This document shows, piece by piece, positions 5,625 through 8,214 of a stretch of DNA of 8,214 nt. The first letter of the stretch is position 1, and each line of letters opens with the position of its first letter. The stretch is from Actinomycetota bacterium (lineage in GTDB: Bacteria; Actinomycetota; Actinomycetes; Actinomycetales; Microbacteriaceae): assembly GCA_016870695.1 (NCBI GenBank), contig VGAV01000090.1:1-8214 (forward strand), written 5' to 3'. A program made the translations under genes and the position numbers. The notes beneath the pieces are model-generated. The model searched no databases, had not been told where the DNA came from, and saw only the letters and a list, made by a program, of their open reading frames with translations.

Positions 5625-6251
5625 ATGCTCTCCACCGGTTTCCGCGCGCTCGGGATCGAGGAGATCCGCGGCGTGCTGGGCGAGCCCGAGGGGCCGTCCC
5701 TGCAGAAGATCACCGATCACCTCGACGAGAACTGCCTGCGCTTCCTCGCCCACTCCCCCTTCGCCACCCTGGCCACCGCGGACCGCGACGGCACGTGCGA
5801 CTGCTCGCCGCGCGGCGACTACCCCGGCTTCGTGCGGGCGATCGACGACCGCACCGTCGTGATCCCCGACCGGCTCGGGAACAAGATCGCCGACTCGATG
5901 CGCAACATCGTCGACAACGGCCACGCCGCGCTGCTGTGCTTCGTGCCCGGGATGACCGAGACGCTGCGCATCAACGGCACCGCGATCGTCACCGACGACC
6001 CGACCCTGCTGCGCGCGCTCGAGCAGGACCACACCGTGCCCGACCTGGCCATCGTCCTTCGCATCGAGCAGGTGTACCTCCACTGCGGGCGGGCGCTGCT
6101 GCGCGGCGGGCTGTGGGATGCCGAGATGCAGGACCTCGCGACGCAGGTGCCGACGTCCGGGCAGATCTGGGCGAGCACCTCCGGGTGGGACCCCGAGATC
6201 GGCGACGTCATCGACGAGGCGATGTCCGGCGCGTACCGGGCGCTGTACTGA
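5625..6251 (+). CDS. Pyridoxamine 5'-phosphate oxidase-like FMN-binding protein (MSMEG_1061-type)
   Basis: This 208-residue split-barrel flavoprotein is of the PNPOx-like superfamily; by motif pattern and length it fits the MSMEG_1061 subfamily, whose reaction is unknown to me. Landmarks: HLDENCLRFLAHSPFATLATADRDG at residues 32-56 (the first barrel strand), CSPRGDYPGFV at 60-70, IPDRLGNKIADSMRNI at 80-95, LRINGTA at 114-120 and YLHCGRALLR at 151-160. The basic and polar residues of the SPRGD and RLGN segments are the expected flavin-phosphate contacts. It is not a vitamin B6 biosynthetic PdxH, whose signature is absent. The stop codon is directly followed by the GTG of a flavin/2Fe-2S reductase, suggesting that the reductase supplies electrons to this protein or that both serve one reaction. 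Start: ATG 5625 is chosen for its distance from TAGCGT. GTG 5616, with GGAGGG ten bases upstream, is a credible alternative that adds three residues. Confidence 0.87.
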   Translation: MLSTGFRALGIEEIRGVLGEPEGPSLQKITDHLDENCLRFLAHSPFATLATADRDGTCDCSPRGDYPGFVRAIDDRTVVIPDRLGNKIADSMRNIVDNGHAALLCFVPGMTETLRINGTAIVTDDPTLLRALEQDHTVPDLAIVLRIEQVYLHCGRALLRGGLWDAEMQDLATQVPTSGQIWASTSGWDPEIGDVIDEAMSGAYRALY

Positions 6252-7199
6252 GTGCGCACCCGCACCGGACTCCTGCCCCTCGTCGTCCGCGAGATCACGC
6301 GGGAGACGCCCGACATCCTCAGCATCCGCCTCGCGCATCCCGACGGGTCGCCGCTGCCCGCGTGGCAGCCCGGCGCCCACGTCGACCTCCAGCTGATCAC
6401 CCGCCACGAGCGGCAGTACTCGCTGTGCGGCGACCCCGCCGACACGACGTCGTACCGCATCGCCGTCCGCCGCGAGCAGCTCTCCCGCGGCGGCTCGCAC
6501 TACATCCACACCTTCCTCCGGACGGGGAACATCGTGTGGGTCCGGCCGCCCCGCAACCTCTTCGCCCTCGGCGACGCCCCGGCCCACCTGCTCCTCGCGG
6601 CCGGCATCGGCGTGACCCCGATCCTGGCGATGGCGCGACACCTGGCATCCACCGGGGGCGACTGGCGCATGATCGTCGCGGCGAGGACGCGGGCGGACGT
6701 GGCCTTCGCCGACGAGATCGCCGCCCTCGGCGACCGGGCGCGCGTGCACGTCAGCGGGGAGGACGGTCGGCTCGACCTCGCCGCCGTCCTCGCCGGGATC
6801 GCCCCGGGCACCGACGTTTACGCCTGCGGACCCGCGGCCTTCACCGACGCGCTGCTCGCTCTCGCGCCGACGCTGCCGGAAGGGTCCGGCATCCATCTGG
6901 AGCGTTTCGAGCCGCGCCGGCGCGCGTTCGGGCCGACCACGGCGTTCACCGCCACCGCCGCCCGCTCCGGCGTGACGGTGGAGGTGCCGGCCGAGCGGTC
7001 GCTGCGGGAGACCCTGCAGGGCGCCGGCGTCCCCGTGGAGGGGTCGTGCCTGCGCGGGGTGTGCGGCTCGTGCGCCGTGCCCGTGCTGGACGGCGCGGTG
7101 GAGCACCGCGACTCGCTGACGACGGACGAGGACTCGCGCGTGATCTACACGTGCGTCTCGCGCGCCGCGCCCGGCTCCGCCCTCGTGCTCGACGTCTGA
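6252..7199 (+). CDS. Phthalate-dioxygenase-reductase-type oxidoreductase (flavin, NAD, 2Fe-2S)
   Basis: This 315-residue electron-transfer protein moves electrons from NAD(P)H through a flavin to a plant-type 2Fe-2S cluster. The domain order is flavin-binding barrel (about 1-105), NAD-binding (about 110-215) and C-terminal ferredoxin (about 235-315), the order of phthalate dioxygenase reductase and VanB. Motifs: RQYSLCG at 54-60 (flavin), SRGGS at 78-82, GIGVTPIL at 118-125 (nucleotide loop), CGP at 192-194, and cluster cysteines C266, C271, C274 and C301 (C-x4-C-x2-C-x26-C). All key residues are present, so it should be functional. The RxYS and GGS pattern resembles FMN-using PDR, though FAD cannot be excluded. 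The GTG start abuts the TGA of the previous gene (TGAGTG) with no strong Shine-Dalgarno, so translational coupling is likely. These reductases usually serve a Rieske oxygenase; none is in the window, leaving the FMN protein as the nearest candidate partner. Confidence 0.95.
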   Translation: MRTRTGLLPLVVREITRETPDILSIRLAHPDGSPLPAWQPGAHVDLQLITRHERQYSLCGDPADTTSYRIAVRREQLSRGGSHYIHTFLRTGNIVWVRPPRNLFALGDAPAHLLLAAGIGVTPILAMARHLASTGGDWRMIVAARTRADVAFADEIAALGDRARVHVSGEDGRLDLAAVLAGIAPGTDVYACGPAAFTDALLALAPTLPEGSGIHLERFEPRRRAFGPTTAFTATAARSGVTVEVPAERSLRETLQGAGVPVEGSCLRGVCGSCAVPVLDGAVEHRDSLTTDEDSRVIYTCVSRAAPGSALVLDV

Positions 7200-7209
7200 C
7201 CTGTCGTCG

Positions 7210-7272
7210 GTAAACGCTCCGCGCGGGGGGAAACGCCGTGCCCCGGCGTTTCCCCCGCGCGAGAGCGTTTAC
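7210..7272. terminator. 63-base imperfect hairpin between convergent genes (bidirectional terminator or REP-like element)
   Basis: The left arm (7210-7238) begins GTAAACGCTC and ends GGAAACGCCG; the right arm (7244-7272) is its reverse complement apart from one extra G on the left and one extra T on the right. The pairing is 10 bp, 10 bp and 8 bp around single-base bulges, with a five-base TGCCC loop. It lies 10 bases after the reductase stop and 23 bases before the amidohydrolase stop, so it can act on transcripts from both sides. There is no T-tract on either strand. Each arm carries two copies of AAACGC, so the element contains nested repeats and may be a dispersed repetitive palindrome. 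Confidence 0.7.
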
Positions 7273-7295
7273 TGCCGCCCGAGGGCCCGCCGAGC

Positions 7296-8214
7296 TCACA
7301 GCGCGCGGTGCGTGAACCGCCCGCCGAGCAGCGTGGCCGCGACCGGCATGCCGCGCAGGGCGTCCCGGTCGCAGGCGTGCGGGTCGCGGTCCAGGACGAC
7401 GACGTCCGCCGCCTCCCCCACGGCCAGCCGCCCCCGACTGCTCGCCGCCAGCGCGACGTCGAGGGGGAGCCGCTGCTCGGGATGCCACGCCTCCCGGTCC
7501 CCGCGACTGCGCGCGGTCGCCGCCGAGATGGCGTGCCACGGGTCCAGCGGGGCGACGGGCGCGTCCGAGCCCAGCCGCAGCGCGGCGCCCGTACGGTGCA
7601 GGGAGCCGAAGGCGAACGCGCGCGCGGTACGCCCGGCCCAGTGCAGGTCGGCGATGTCCCGGTCGTCCATCGCGTGCTCGGGCTGCACGCTGGCGATGAG
7701 CCCGGCAGGCGCGAAGCGGCGGAAGTCCTCGTCGCGCACGAGCTGCGCGTGCTCGATGATCCCCGGCATCCCGAGCTCCTCGAACACCTCGATGACCTCG
7801 GTGTTGGCGCGGTCCCCGATCGCGTGGACGGCCGGCAGGATGCCGCCCTCCTTCGCGCGCGTCAGCAGTCGGCGCAGCTCGTCGACGGGGACGCTCTGCA
7901 CGCCGCACCCGTGCTCGGCGTGCGGATCGGCGCCCGGGTACAGGTCCCAGCACCACGCCGTGCGCGTGTTGAGCGAGCCGTCCACGACGACCTTGAGCCG
8001 CCCCATCGTCACGAGTCCGTCCGGGTCCAGCGGGGCGCCGGTCCGCAGGCCCGCGGCGATGGCCTCCTCGAGCCGGTCGGGCCACACGGACGCGTCGACC
8101 CGGAGCGTGCGCATCCCCGCGGCGACCCGCTCGGGCCACTCGCGGAAGTTCGGCACGTTCTCGTAGTCGACGATGCCGACGATCCCCCGCCGGGCCGCGG
8201 CGTCCGCCACGTCC
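7296..8214 (-). CDS. YtcJ-type metal-dependent amidohydrolase (Amidohydro_3), 5' end missing
   Basis: This is the C-terminal 305 codons of a TIM-barrel hydrolase of the YtcJ/Amidohydro_3 family (PF07969), which cleaves amide bonds in small N-acyl or formamide compounds. The reading frame stays open to the right edge. The family is usually 500-550 residues, so about 200-240 residues, including the N-terminal HxH metal motif, lie outside. The GTG at 8210 is internal, not the start. Visible motifs, numbered from that GTG: LKVVVDGSLNTRTA at 72-85, HAIGDRA at 129-135 (metal histidine), IEHAQL at 152-157 (second histidine), SVQPEHAMDD at 174-183, LGSDAPVAPLDPW at 213-225 (catalytic aspartate D216) and the closing VGEAADVVVLDRDP at 264-277. 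The metal and catalytic residues of this half are intact. It converges on the reductase gene and is probably a separate transcription unit. Substrate unknown. Confidence 0.93.
   Translation of the reverse strand, partial: DVADAAARRGIVGIVDYENVPNFREWPERVAAGMRTLRVDASVWPDRLEEAIAAGLRTGAPLDPDGLVTMGRLKVVVDGSLNTRTAWCWDLYPGADPHAEHGCGVQSVPVDELRRLLTRAKEGGILPAVHAIGDRANTEVIEVFEELGMPGIIEHAQLVRDEDFRRFAPAGLIASVQPEHAMDDRDIADLHWAGRTARAFAFGSLHRTGAALRLGSDAPVAPLDPWHAISAATARSRGDREAWHPEQRLPLDVALAASSRGRLAVGEAADVVVLDRDPHACDRDALRGMPVAATLLGGRFTHRAL

Noticed and set aside
5382..7106. 574-codon minus-strand open frame opposite the FMN-protein/reductase pair
   Set aside because: It is antisense to two genes with intact cofactor motifs and shows no domain of its own.
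8208..8210. GTG 8210 as the start of the amidohydrolase
   Set aside because: The frame continues to the window edge and the product would lack the N-terminal half of the barrel, including the HxH metal motif; this is an edge truncation.

Overview
The window is about 70% or more G+C, with strongly GC-biased third codon positions, GTG starts, leaderless-type promoters and lipoprotein/operon styles typical of high-GC Actinomycetota. A member of Microbacteriaceae (Microbacterium-like) is my best guess, but it is an inference from style, not from a marker gene. Such GC content opens long spurious frames on both strands. I accept seven protein genes, two of them cut by the window edges.

Left block, minus strand, about 1-3935, reading right to left: a DUF917 (PF06032, S-Me-THD_N) family protein, then a short hydantoinase/oxoprolinase-type ATPase whose start overlaps the DUF917 stop by 4 bases (ATGA), then an ABC-transporter family 5 solute-binding lipoprotein that runs off the window. 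This looks like one operon for uptake and processing of an amide or hydantoin-like compound. The transporter permeases and ATPases are expected just outside the left edge. Divergent from it, on the plus strand, is a PucR-family regulator (4009-5493), the likely controller.

Right block, plus strand, 5625-7199: a pyridoxamine-phosphate-oxidase-like FMN protein followed with zero spacing by a phthalate-dioxygenase-reductase-type flavin/2Fe-2S reductase. It faces a convergent, N-terminally truncated YtcJ-type amidohydrolase (7296-8214). A 63-base imperfect hairpin separates the two.

The most interesting signal is regulatory. Two 17-base palindromes share the form YTGTGC-N5-GCACAR. One is centred on the predicted start of the PucR-type gene (4001-4017). 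The other lies in the gap ahead of the FMN-protein/reductase pair (5541-5557). Each has one extra TGTGC half-site 31 or 32 bases away, about three helical turns. This suggests that one regulator, most simply the PucR protein between them, controls both operons, linking the DUF917/ATPase/transporter genes with the flavoprotein/reductase pair. The two divergent genes also have promoters placed exactly for leaderless mRNAs. No RNA genes, insertion sequences, CRISPR arrays or stretches over 300 bases without a gene were seen.
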